A stretch of 64,000 nucleotides of DNA, taken from assembly GCF_023973825.1 (NCBI RefSeq), contig NC_090118.1, positions 1 through 64,000 of the forward strand, read 5' to 3'. The notes beneath the pieces are model-generated. The model ran no database searches and was not told the origin of the DNA. It saw only the letters and a list, made by a program, of their open reading frames with translations. Positions 1 through 11,658 of this stretch are shown here, one piece after another; the first letter of the stretch is position 1, and the number at the start of each line of letters is the position of its first letter. Source of the DNA: Plasmodium brasilianum (taxonomy: Eukaryota; Apicomplexa; Aconoidasida; Haemosporida; Plasmodiidae). A program made the position numbers and the translations under genes.

Positions 1-241
1 CCTGAACCCTAAACCCTAAACCCTGAACCCTGAACCCTAAACCCTAAACCCTAAACCTAAACCCTGAACCCTGAACCCTAAACCCTGAACCCTAAACCCT
101 AAACCTGAAACCCTAAACCCTGAACCCTAAACCCTGAACCCTGAACCCTGAAACCCTGAACCCTAAACCTAAAACCCTAAACCCTGAAACCCTAAACCCT
201 GAACCCTAAACCCTGAACCCTGAACCCTAAACCCTAAACCT
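1..241. repeat. Telomeric repeat tract, CCCTRAA type
   Basis: The sequence opens with uninterrupted copies of CCCTAAA and CCCTGAA, with occasional length variants such as CCCTAAAC and CCTGAAACC. This is the C-rich strand of the Plasmodium telomere repeat (GGGTTYA), so position 1 is at or near the left chromosome end. The last recognisable unit lies near 241, after which the sequence turns into ordinary A+T-rich DNA. Both variants are interspersed irregularly, as expected for a telomerase template giving T or C at one position. Confidence 0.98.
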
Positions 242-903
242 TGAATACAAAACTAAAAGTACTTTAAAATTTTTTTTTAACATAATTATGCATTATAACA
301 TATTTTACATAGAACATATGTTACAGAACACATATTAAGATTTTTCTTTAGTAAAAATATATGTATATACATATTAATGCGAAAATCTTTAAATACAAGC
401 TTTAATTAATTACAAAACAAGACAACTCTAGTGCCAAATTAAAAATAATAACACATTTTCCTAATAATCTGAACAAAATATATTTTTAAACTAGAGAAAG
501 CTATAAAATGGTAAGCTAAATATTTTTGTAAAGATATGAGTTATCTTAGTTCTATTATACAATGTAAATTATGCTATTATATATTTATTTAAAAGCGTAA
601 ATATATATACAGTTTATAAAAATCCAATTAAATACATAAAAAAATATATATTATTTCAAAAATAATCAATTAAGCATGGATAATTCTTTTAAATACAAAT
701 TAGTGAATTTTTAAATATTCAAATTTTAAAAAAGACCAAGAACGTAATTTTTTACGCTTGTGTATAAAAAATACCAAATGCACAAATGTGAATTCATAAC
801 ATTGTATCAATTATAGTTAAGTTTATTAAGAACATATCACTAAATACATCATATATATTCCTTCATATTAATAATTACAAAACAGAAAAATGCATATTCC
901 TTA
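242..903. other. Subtelomeric spacer and 3' flank of fam-m gene
   Basis: There is no coding potential here: all frames are closed and the sequence is A+T-rich. The stretch near 560-660 (TATGCTATTATATATT followed by short A/T runs) recurs downstream of the fam-l gene (about 22.97 kb) and of the second fam-m gene (about 33.73 kb). It therefore looks like the shared 3' flank of the cassette rather than a distinct telomere-associated repeat. Confidence 0.6.
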
Positions 904-1794
904 TTATTCATACATATCACTCATATACTTAATTCTTTTATATTTTTCATTATTTCTTAAAATCTTAGGAATAACTCTAATAATTATGATAGCTAATATA
1001 ATAATAAGTACACTAAATGATATTAAAAAAAAATAATGTTGTGCTCCACCTAGCTTAGATGCTATTCCCTTAACCCAATCGAAACCACTGAGAGCAGTTT
1101 TACCATTATATATGACCCACCCTTTTCCTTGTAACAAGGGTAATCCTATTCCTACTAGTAAAAAAAGAAAAAATATAACAACTCCATACCCGTAATTTCT
1201 AAATTTTATTTTTTTTAATGCAATATCTCGAATTCTCTTGTTCTTTTCAATAAAATTATCAAAATCTTTTTTTTTAATCCATTTTTTTTCAAAATGGAAA
1301 TGTTTTCCATCAAACATTCCATTATTATAATCTACAACTTCTATGAAGTACTGTGCCTTATTTAATATACTTCTATCAGATTGTCCTTTTCTTCCTTTAG
1401 CCCATTTTTCATTATTTGACATATCATTTTTTTCGTATTCCACAATATTTGGAATATCTTCTTTTAACCACACCATATTTGAATTCTTATTTTTTTTACA
1501 TTTTGCTAGTAATCGATAATTTCTTGTATCTAATTTTCTACCAAGTTTGTAGCACTGATTAATAGATTTGTTATACGTATTCTAAAAAGAAAATGTAAAT
1601 ATTTGTTATTTAAATAATAAATAAATTAATGATAAAAAATGGTACCATTAAAAATAAAATAACAAAAGTATGAATAAGGCAAAAGTCTCTAAATGACATT
1701 ATTGTACCATATCCTTATTAACACAGTATATCCATGTTAAAAGTATAAACGCAACAATTTTAATAAGTAGGAGCGAATTAATTTTTTGTTTCAT
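904..1794 (-). CDS. fam-m protein (two exons)
   Basis: Exon 1 is complement(1708..1794), 29 codons, a hydrophobic leader starting MKQKINSLLLIKIVAF. The donor GT is at 1707-1706, the intron is 126 nt, and the acceptor TAG is at 1584-1582. Exon 2 is complement(904..1581). The join is in phase and gives 254 residues. Residues around 50-55 read YRLLAK, a PEXEL-like R-x-L motif. The middle carries the family signature (HFHFEKKWIKKKDF, KKIKFRNYG). Two membrane segments follow, YGVVIFFLFLLVGIGLPLL and FLISFSVLIIILAIIII. Fam-m is known as a large P. malariae family of about 250 residues with unknown function, predicted to be exported to the red cell. The gene is read toward the telomere and is intact. 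Splice sites are inferred from sequence only. Confidence 0.9.
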
Positions 1795-4275
1795 TATATC
1801 GTTATTTAATATATTCAATAAAGCAAAAATTAAAAATAATATAATATTCTTCAAATAATAAAGTATACTATGAGTATTTTTTAATTTTTTATTTTTTATC
1901 ATAAAAACTTTATAAAATTTGTATAACAATAACCTATTATTCAATAGAAACAAAGAAAAATAAATATAAAATTATAATATGGAAATTTTCGCTTAATTTA
2001 ATTTTTAAAAAACTAATTTATAATAAAATAAAATACTTTGAATTAATTCATAAATATTAAAAACCTACAAATTAATTATTTACTTTAGTTTAGCTATTAA
2101 AATTTTTTTTTTATTGAAATCTTAATAAAATTAAAGATATATATATAATTTCATAATAATTCTGAATATTGAATATATAAGGAATACAGAATGTATAGAA
2201 TATATATAATGAATTTCTTTTTTTATTAAGGGAATAAAATCAGAATTTAATTATTATTTGTGAAAAAAATATAATTCTATGAACATTATTTCATTCTAAA
2301 AAATTTTTGTTAAAAATATTAATTATTATAACATTGTGGAAATAGAAATAATAAATAAAGATATCATTAATAGAACTCTAACTCTGTATTAATTATATAT
2401 CATAATTCATTTAGTAATTATGTATTTTCACCATTTATAGATTTTAATATATTTTAAAAACGAAATTTATAGAATGATATACAAACTATTAATAAATATA
2501 TATATGAAACATAAATAAAAGCTGATTTTTTATTTCTTTATCATTATATTAAATAATGACGAAATGTAATAAAATATTATATATGACATTATTTGTTATG
2601 GGAAAATTTTAATTTGACTTCATGTTTTTTTCTTTAATTTTTCTTCTTTTTAATTAAATATATATATATTGAAGAAATATCTTAAAAAAAAAAGAAGATT
2701 TGTACATGACATATTAACATAAAAATATTATTAATTCAATAATATATTTGTTTAATTTTGTCAAAAATATAAAAATTTCTGTATTTTCATTAAAATTTTA
2801 TTTTACACTAGATTTCTAAGTAATTTTGATAAAATAAAATTATATCAGCAATTATATAAGTATAATAATAAATTAATAAATAACTATATATTGTTATTTC
2901 TTGCAGTAATATGGGAATACACAAAATTATTAATATCCTACATACAATTTTTACTTAAACTAAAATTACAGTAATCAATTCATACTACATGATATTTACC
3001 TGAAATAAAAAGCTATATTTATTAAGTATATATAAACAAATTATTAATTTGTTTTTATATTTATTATTTTTAAAAAATTAGCCTTATAAAAATAAAAGAA
3101 ATGGTAATGTTCAAAATTAACTATATTATATTTATATATATTAACATAATACTATTACATAATATGCTTATAGAAAAAGATCGAAAATATCGCAAATATG
3201 TAAGTAAATACATACTCATATATGTATCGTAGTATGCATATATTTATTTTAATTACTCATAATGATAATATCGATTTTTACTTATATATAATACATTTTT
3301 AGATGTCTACAATTATGCAAAAGGAAAAAAAAGGATTCGTAGATATTACGTGTTCATATGTAATTAAACTTTATACATTCAAATAATACTTAAAAATTAT
3401 AAATAATAAAAAAAATATATGTAGTTTAATTATTTATACATTTTTAATATAATATACATTTAGTTTGTTTTATCAAAATTGAATCAACATCACATTCAAG
3501 CAAAATAATATAATAATAAATGAATTTATATTATTTACTTATAAGTTATGTAATTCCTATCATTCAAAGCAATTATAAATAAATGATGATTAAAAGAAAT
3601 ATTTTTTATTACATATTAATAACTTCATATTTATATAATAAAAAAAAAAAACGAAAATTATATTAAAAATGCTTCTATAGTAATTGTGCTTTAAAAATCA
3701 TTTCCGATAAAGCTAATATTATAGAATAAATAAAGTTTATTCGTTCATAAAAAAGAAAATATATATATATATCAATGCAATAAAATACATTCATTTTGTT
3801 TCATTAAATAGAAAACAGCATACATTTATTCTTAAATTAAACTAATAATACATTATCTTAATAACATGAAAAAAATAATAATTTTAGACTAGAATGAATG
3901 AAAAGAAACAATTATCATAAAAAAATATAATTATCACGCATCAATAAAAATAAATGAATTATAGTATTATACATTCATTTTAATATATATATTTTTCGTG
4001 AAGAATCTATTTAAATACAAAAATACATATGTGAGAACATAATATTTAACCAAGAAGAAACAATACTTTATTATAAAAATTTAGAAATATGAAAACATTA
4101 AAATTCACAGAAAAAAAGAATCTTTTTTAGTGTTCTTTTACAGAAGACTAGTGTTACTTATATATATTTATAAAATATAAGCAGCTATGCTTATAATAAG
4201 TATATATACAAATAAAGATTTTTTATACAATAACACTTATTAAAGATATCTACAAAGAACAAATTACTTTCCTTA
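1795..4275. other. Intergenic A+T-rich DNA between fam-m and fam-l pseudogene
   Basis: I see no gene. The first kilobase is the upstream (promoter-side) flank of the fam-m gene. The part near 3840-4000 resembles the 3' flank of the fam-l gene at 22.86-22.95 kb: both have TTTTAGACTAGAA followed by a CATCAATAAAA stretch. The remainder is A/T homopolymer and dinucleotide runs. Confidence 0.5.
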
Positions 4276-5240
4276 TTATATAGTTTTTCTTTTTCTAAAA
4301 TTAATCTTTTCAAATTTTTTTACTTTTTTGTGGCAGAAAGCAACTCCTAATATAAGTATGACACCTAACATAAAGAAAGGTAAGACATATATTATAAAAT
4401 GAAAGAAATGACCAAATGAATTCTTCGAAGAATCAAACGTAGTTTGAATAATATTAAATATCGATTTCGACATTCATCAAAATAATCCTTAAAATATGAT
4501 GACAACGATTCTAAATCTTCATTTGACACTAAAAATTGCAAAAACCCCTTACCTCCTGAAAAACTCAAGGACATATCTACTATGAGTGCTGTTAATAACA
4601 ACAAGAACATCAATAAAGATAATGCAATTTGTAAACCATATTTTTTACATATTATTTTTTTGTAAAGACTATCACTTATTCTCCTGTTACTTTTAATAAA
4701 ATTTATATAATCAACTTCTTTGAATATTTATTTTTCTAAATGGGAATATTTTTTTGTTACAAATTTACAAGATTTATTTTTCATGCCATTTTTATGTCCT
4801 TTAACATTCTTAGGTAAAGCTTCATTTAATAATCGTTATTTCCCCTTGTCACATTTTTCACTGTAAGATGTATATTTTTTATCGTACTCACCATTATTTG
4901 GTATGTCTTCTTTTATTTCTAAAATATTTGAATTTTCATCCTGTTTATATATTTTTAGTAATCGATAAGTTCTTTTATCTAAATTTTTACAAAGGCTGTG
5001 ATATCTATCTATTGATTTATTAAACATACACTAACAAAATAAGGTATATATTCATGTATTAAAAATTTATATAATATATATTAATAATAAAAAAGAGTTA
5101 CTAAAAATAAAACAATAAAAATCATAATAATACTACATTTAATATTATCATACCACATCATAGTTAAAATGGTATATCCAGTATAAAAAAATAAACAAAG
5201 TAATTTTTGTAAAAAAGAGCAATTTATTTTTTAGTTCCAT
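4276..5240 (-). pseudogene. fam-l pseudogene
   Basis: Exon 1, complement(5154..5240), is intact: 29 codons starting MELKNKLLFFTK, with donor GT at 5153. Exon 2 starts near 5030 and reads in frame through KRTYRLLKIYKQDENSN and KEDIPNNGEYDKK. A frameshift then occurs near 4845. The second frame reads KNKSCKFVTKKYSHLEK and hits a TAA near 4729. It continues through a membrane segment (SLLMFLLLLTALIVDM) to a second frameshift near 4480. The last frame gives another membrane segment and the fam-l ending HKKVKKFEKINFRKR. The order and spacing match the intact fam-l gene at 23.3 kb. With at least two frameshifts and one stop it should not make full-length protein. It pairs with the fam-m gene at 0.9 kb in the usual fam-m/fam-l doublet arrangement. 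Confidence 0.88.
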
Positions 5241-7620
5241 CATATAGACTTTTTATATTATAATATATATAATTAGGAAAAAATTAAAAACGATATAATA
5301 TTCTTTTAATAATAAAGGACACCATTTTTATTTTTTTAATTGTTCATAAAAACTTCATAATATATATAGTAGTATAGTACTTTTTACACAATTGAAAATG
5401 AAAAATAACTTTAAAAATATATTATTAAAATTTTACTTAATATTATATGTAAAAAAAAAAAATTAATTAGAATATATATTTTGAATACTTTCATGAATAT
5501 TAAAAATGTATTATTAAATTATTTAATAAAATACAGTAATTATACAAAATTTCTATTAATCCTTTTTAAAATAAAATAATAAAAAAAAGTATATATGTTT
5601 TCATAATACTCCAATATATTTATTATACTTGAAATATAATATATATATAATGTAGATAATTCAATGCACTATATAGAAAGGGAAGAATTCTTAATTATGA
5701 CGAAGGTTTCCATTTAACAATTCTAATTTCAGAAACATTATATTTAGGAAAAATCTTTTATTACTAATAAAATTTTAAATATTATGACAATACAATAATA
5801 TAAAATATAATTTAAAAAGAAATATTTTATACAATATTCTGTTTTATAGTAAATTTTAAAACTTGTATATTATGTGGTCTATTGTATATTTAAAAAACCA
5901 AGTTTATAAGATACTAGCTAAAGATTGAAGAAATATATATTTAAAGGCAAATTAAAAGAAATATATTATTTTTGTAACATAATTTTTGAAAATTACTATT
6001 TTTAATTAAATTTAATTTATACAACTATCTTTAAATGAGAAATTTTTAAAATGTTATCACTTAGTTTACATTTTGTTTTTCTTAATGAAATACATATACT
6101 TACAAGAATTATTAATATAATTTTATAAAAAAGAAAAGAAAAAGAGAGATTTAAAGAAAAATTGGAATATAAATATTGAATGTAATTAAATTAATTTGAA
6201 TATATGTTAAATAAAATAAATTTACAAATAATCTAGATTATATAATATGTACATAACAAATGATAATGTATAACAATATAATATACTTAAACATTTACCT
6301 TGGTAATTTTTCTATTTATAATTCTAAAACTAAAACATTATTTATTATTTATTCTTTTAAAAATAAATAGTGTTAGGAACGAGTGTTACAGGTGAGAATA
6401 AATCGATAAAAATATAGAAATAATAGTTTATTAAAAGCATTTTTAACAGCAAAGATACATTATTTTCCTACATTTCTGTTTCTCATTCAATGTAGAGACA
6501 AGAGGTACAGTTATAAAAATAATATATAAAAACAAAAGATTATTGTAACAATCTAAATATATAACTTTATATTATTGTTTCTAAAAGCATATGCTTCCAA
6601 GGGAATAATTAAAAAATTAAAAAATAGAAAAAAAATGTTAAGTTTAAAATATAATTTTAAATTACAAAAACAAAAAAATATAAATATAAAAAAATGTTCA
6701 TTATTACATTTCTATTGCTATAATATATATATACATATATTTCTAGTGACATTGTTTATGAAGTTTTTAATTTAGTTCCTTTTATGTTATTGCACAATTT
6801 AATAAAGTCATTGATGCGTTGTCAATTATCTTTTCCTTCTAAAATATATGTTAATTCATTTAAAAAATTTATAATAATCCACTTATAATTTATTTAATAA
6901 ATTATGTGTGATGAGTTCACAATGTAACAAAATGCTTATAAACATTTATATATAAATAAACCTTTCCATTTTTGGAAACACTCATTTTTTTAAACATTTT
7001 TATGAGATATCTTTTCAAAAAATATAAAGTTACTTACCTAAATAATTAATATTTTTCCTAAATTAAGAAATTATATACAAATGGTTTAATTTCCTAATAA
7101 AATATTTAATATTATTCATATTAATTATACATACTGCAAGACATTTGTGCTGTTTTATAAATAGATATCTAAATATAGTTCACAAAATTTACATATTTTT
7201 CCATCTTTATATTTAATATATTATATTATTAATATTTATTGAATACAAATAAAATAAATGTGAAGTAATATTATAATTCAATTTTCAAAATATTATTTTC
7301 ATAATTATATAATCTATAAATTACCATATATAACAAAAAATAAATTATTCATTTTAATATTTAATTTCTAATGAAAGTAATATATTGCTCACCTGATTAA
7401 ATTTATGATTTATTTAGGGAAACCTATATATTTTTTTCTTCTACAAAGAAAAATTGTTTTACAATTATGCATAAGAATTATATATTTTACTATATCTAAA
7501 AGGTTCCAATATTTAACATAAATCAAAAAGTCTTCTTATCTCTTCTGAAGTATATAGTTGATTATATAATACATATATATATATAAATGTGTTGTACAAA
7601 ATTCCACTGAATACTGTAAA
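5241..7620. other. Intergenic: upstream flank of fam-l pseudogene
   Basis: No convincing gene is present. The part from about 5.6 to 6.1 kb resembles the upstream flanks of the fam-l gene (24.6-25.1 kb) and the second fam-m gene (35.3-35.8 kb), including an AGGAAATTTAAAGG-like purine patch followed by TTTTTAATTAAATATAATT. This indicates that the cassette was duplicated with its 5' flank. The short open frame at 6575-6775 is Lys/Asn/Ile low complexity without a signature. Confidence 0.45.
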
Positions 7621-8200
7621 TATTGTAAAAGTGTAAAAATAATTATTCTAATCTCAATAATCATGTGACATTATTCAGAAGTAAATCGTTCTTAAATTTC
7701 TTCAATAATGTACATGAATATAAAAAATATCACTAATTTCCATTCCCTTCAATGTCGACATTTGTATAATTATACTCACCAGAAAAAACTCTTTTTTATG
7801 TTACTCTCTTCGAATTTATATGTTAATTTCCAACAATTAAATCAGGATTTATTGCAATGTTTTTCATATATTTTCCCTCTTCTAATAATATAAGTTATTC
7901 TACATTAAAAAGAGAATATTCTTGTACAACCCACGTAATATACTACTATAACAAATTGCAGTTGTGTAACAATTCTACAGGAATACATGTAATATTTTTA
8001 TTATTACTTTACTCCATTATGAGAGTGCTGTTTTTTTTAATAAGAAAAATTAAAGGTATGTTGAAATATTTAGTAGATCAAAAAAAAAAAAACCAAAAAA
8101 GTTTCTGAAAGTGATCAGATATATTCTAGTTGCTCCAATTAAAATATATCATATCATGCTGAACAAAAATATAATTTATAATTATTCATTAATAGATATT
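7620..8200 (+). pseudogene. Possible PIR-family remnant
   Basis: Three plus-strand fragments in different frames follow one another in the order expected of a PIR (interspersed repeat superfamily) protein. The first has a cysteine segment reading SLQCRHLYNYTHQKK, similar in style to the C-x-x-L-x-x-W/Y segment of PIRs. The second has a membrane segment (IHVIFLLLLYSIMRVLFFLI) followed by a basic stretch. The third is a short tail, SESDQIYSSCSN, a stop, then NISYHAEQKY, reminiscent of PIR tails. At least one frameshift near 7.86 kb, one near 8.10 kb, and a stop break it. It is far too short for a complete PIR, so most of the extracellular domain would be deleted. Recognition is weak and rests on motif style only. 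Confidence 0.35.
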
Positions 8201-11200
8201 TTTGTTCTTATTAAATAAAGTTTTATATAAGTTAAAAAATTGTATTTTTAAAAATACCAAAAAAAAAAGGTATCGTAAAAAATTTTCTTAATGATAATAT
8301 TTTATATGTAATAGTATATAAGCGAATATGATCTTAAAAAAACTAAAAAAAGTTCAATTATAATGATCAATATATGAACAAGTTCAACAATATATAGAAA
8401 AATATATAAACTAAATTTAAAGATATACATTTTATGAAAAATAAGTTATTGAGACGGACAAAATATAAAAAGTGATAACTTTAATTGGATAACTAATAGT
8501 TATGTAACTAAACAACAACGATGTAATTTACATGCATAAAATTTGTAATAAACAATCCATCCATGTAATATATATAGCTGTATATATAAAAAAAAAGACA
8601 ATTTAATAATTTAATAAGAGTAGTGTTAACAAAAGTAGTAATCCATATATATATTTATATTTAAATTAACTAAATATTCGTAATAGTTAGAATAGCTGTA
8701 CATCAATGTAGGATTATTATATGGAAAATATTTTTGATACTCGGATAACAATATCGCTATGTATGTAATAAATTATAGTATTCAAGTTTTGAAAGGTCCA
8801 TTCTATTGCTGAATTTGATATTAAGTAAATTACATATTGAACGAAAATATGTTATCCATTTCTATTAAAAGATATTAATTAAAATATAACAGTGATATCA
8901 TATATATAAAAATGTTCCATGTATAATATTATGTTTCTGCTTATTTATATGTATAACTAAAAATATGTAAGAAATATTAAATATACTTATAATAAAATGA
9001 ACTTTTATCTAATATACTTCATATATATTATTCTTTAATACTGATACTAATATCACAATATATCTAAAAATCTAAACTCTAGTATGAAATGATATAAAAG
9101 ATATATTAAAATGCCCATATACATTTTTGTAATCATATATAATACAGTTATTCAATTGTGCATTTTGTCATATCAAGTAAGAAAAAACGATAATATGTTA
9201 CTTCAAGTAACTAAATAATATTAAATAAGAATAATTTTATGTATACTGTGTGATGTAAGCTGTGCTATGTATGTATACTTCAATTCTCTTATTCAGTTTG
9301 ATATTTAAAATATATATTAGCAACTTAACTATTTTAATTTCAAATATTATTTTTTAAATAAATAAATGAATTACTCATGTTACTATAAAAAAAGTATTCA
9401 GTAATTTATGGGAACTTTAATAAATACTGCATTACTTTTAATTAAATGCAATATATTATCATCAATATAATACAATAATTTTAATCATATTCAAAAACAA
9501 AATAATGAAAAATACATCATCAAAGATAAAAAAAATTATCATATAATTACGAAATAGAAAAAAAAAAAGAAAAAAATTATAAATATTGTTATATAAATAT
9601 CTGAAAAATAATTTTATTCTTTTTTTTCATTATACTTTCATATATTTCAGAAATTCATATTTCTCTTTCTATCGCGATATATTCCCCCATTACTAAAAAA
9701 TCAAAATATATTATTTTTTCTATATATATAATATATTTAAGTATAACAGTTTTTTAGTTTATAATATTTTAAAACACCAAAAACTATTTTTATATTTATT
9801 CCAGTACAAATAGTTATTGGGAAAAATATTTTAAAATAAAATGGGATACTACGTAAGAGATTAAAAAAAAAAAAATTGTGTAAAACAAAATTAACAAACT
9901 AATAATAAATAAAACCATTATTTCCTTAAAAAAATAGATTAATAAAACATAACTATATAGTAAATTAAACATTTATTTCCAGTAAATGTGTACAAATTTT
10001 CATTAACAATTAATATATATATATACATATATTTATCCTCGCTCACTATTTTCTACCACATATGTACTTGGTTCAAATGAAGCATTAATATTACATGTAA
10101 TATATTTATATTCTAATAGAACAAGCTTTGCTGATATTAATTTAAAAATTTTCTGTAATTTCATTTACAAATTTATATCTTAAAAATCATTATAAAATAA
10201 TACTTGAACGTTTTTATTTTTCATGCTAAATAAATATTTATTGACAGTGTAACGCCGATATTTCATGTAATTAGAAAATTCGAAGAAAAACCAAAAAATA
10301 AATTACATATTTTTAAACTGTTTGTCAGAATATATCTATGAATAATTACAAGGAAATTATTATATGGCTTCAATATTTTTTATATTAATTAATGTAGTGT
10401 ATTACTCAATTAACAACGAATTATAATATTATTAATATTTTTTGAAAATTACAATTTATACTACTTTTTTTTTAATTATATAATTTAATTAATTTTGCTA
10501 AAAGTATAACCTAAAAATTTTTCTTATTTTCATTAAGTATTCAAATTTATTTGAATTCATTATTATAACTAAAAATATGTTTAAGTTTTCCAAAAATAAA
10601 ATTAATATCCAAAAGTAATAATAGGTATATATAGACATATAAATATATAATAAATTATACAATTTAAAAACTAATCAATGGTATAATATATACCACAAAT
10701 AATTAACTTTTACTTAATTTATGTATATATGATATTAATTGTCTTAAGAACATTTTAGTTTTATGTACTTTCCATAACGATACCAATATTTTAGCATAAT
10801 TTCTATATTAATAATTCTCACATATAGCTACAACATAGAAAATATAAAAAACTAAAAACTAAATAATTATAATATTATAATTGTTTATACAAAAAATAAA
10901 TAACGAAATATAACAAAAGAGAAACGTACTACAAATACTAGTAATGATTCTTATATAGATTATATATTTTCAAAAAACAAAGGATAAAAAAGTTTTAATA
11001 ATATTAATATAAGAACTTTTATGCATATATTTGTCCGAACTAATAAAAAAAGTAAAAAATAAAAAAAGGGGCATTACATTTATTAACGATAATATTACAC
11101 AATAACTCTTATGTTACTTATTAGTTTTACTTATATGCAATTTCATGTTGTTATGTAGTTGACTTTTAAATTATATACGAAATATAAATTTAGCATATGA

Positions 11201-11658
11201 ATATACGCATGACAGTGGTTTATTATCAAAATATTAATATATATCTCAAGTTTTAATATATTTATTTAAGGTAAAAAAATATAATAAATACATAAAATAA
11301 ATAGTAATATATTTACTCATTTTATAGTTCACACATAAAGTTTTTTGTACTTAATAACTATATAATATCTATTAATTTGTATATATTCATTTAAAATTAA
11401 AATACTGAAAAACAAGAAATTATAAATTTGTATTTTTCATTCAGATGTTTAATTGTAACCGCTATCGAAATAGTGTAGAACCATTATAGGAGGAGTAAAT
11501 ATTATTGTTTTTAAATATTACTTAATTTATACATTAACTGTTTATTTCTTGCAAAAAAAGTGAATTACTATTAAAATAAAAATTAATTCCTGAAATATTT
11601 ATAATAATTTTTTTCAAACTAGAACTACAGTGGGCTAGCATTTGATGCGGGACAATAT
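8201..11658. other. Intergenic A+T-rich DNA, no gene seen
   Basis: This is 3.4 kb of A/T low complexity with no frame longer than a few dozen codons and no recognisable motif. A small hairpin (ATACC / GGTAT around a poly-A loop) lies near 8255-8275. Confidence 0.5.

Noticed and set aside
1..241. Short regular repeats that could suggest a CRISPR-like array
   Set aside because: The repeat is a contiguous 7-mer without spacers and is the standard Plasmodium telomere motif.
242..903. P. falciparum-type telomere-associated repeats or var genes
   Set aside because: No 21-bp rep20-like array and no Duffy-binding-like cysteine pattern is present; a coding gene begins at once.
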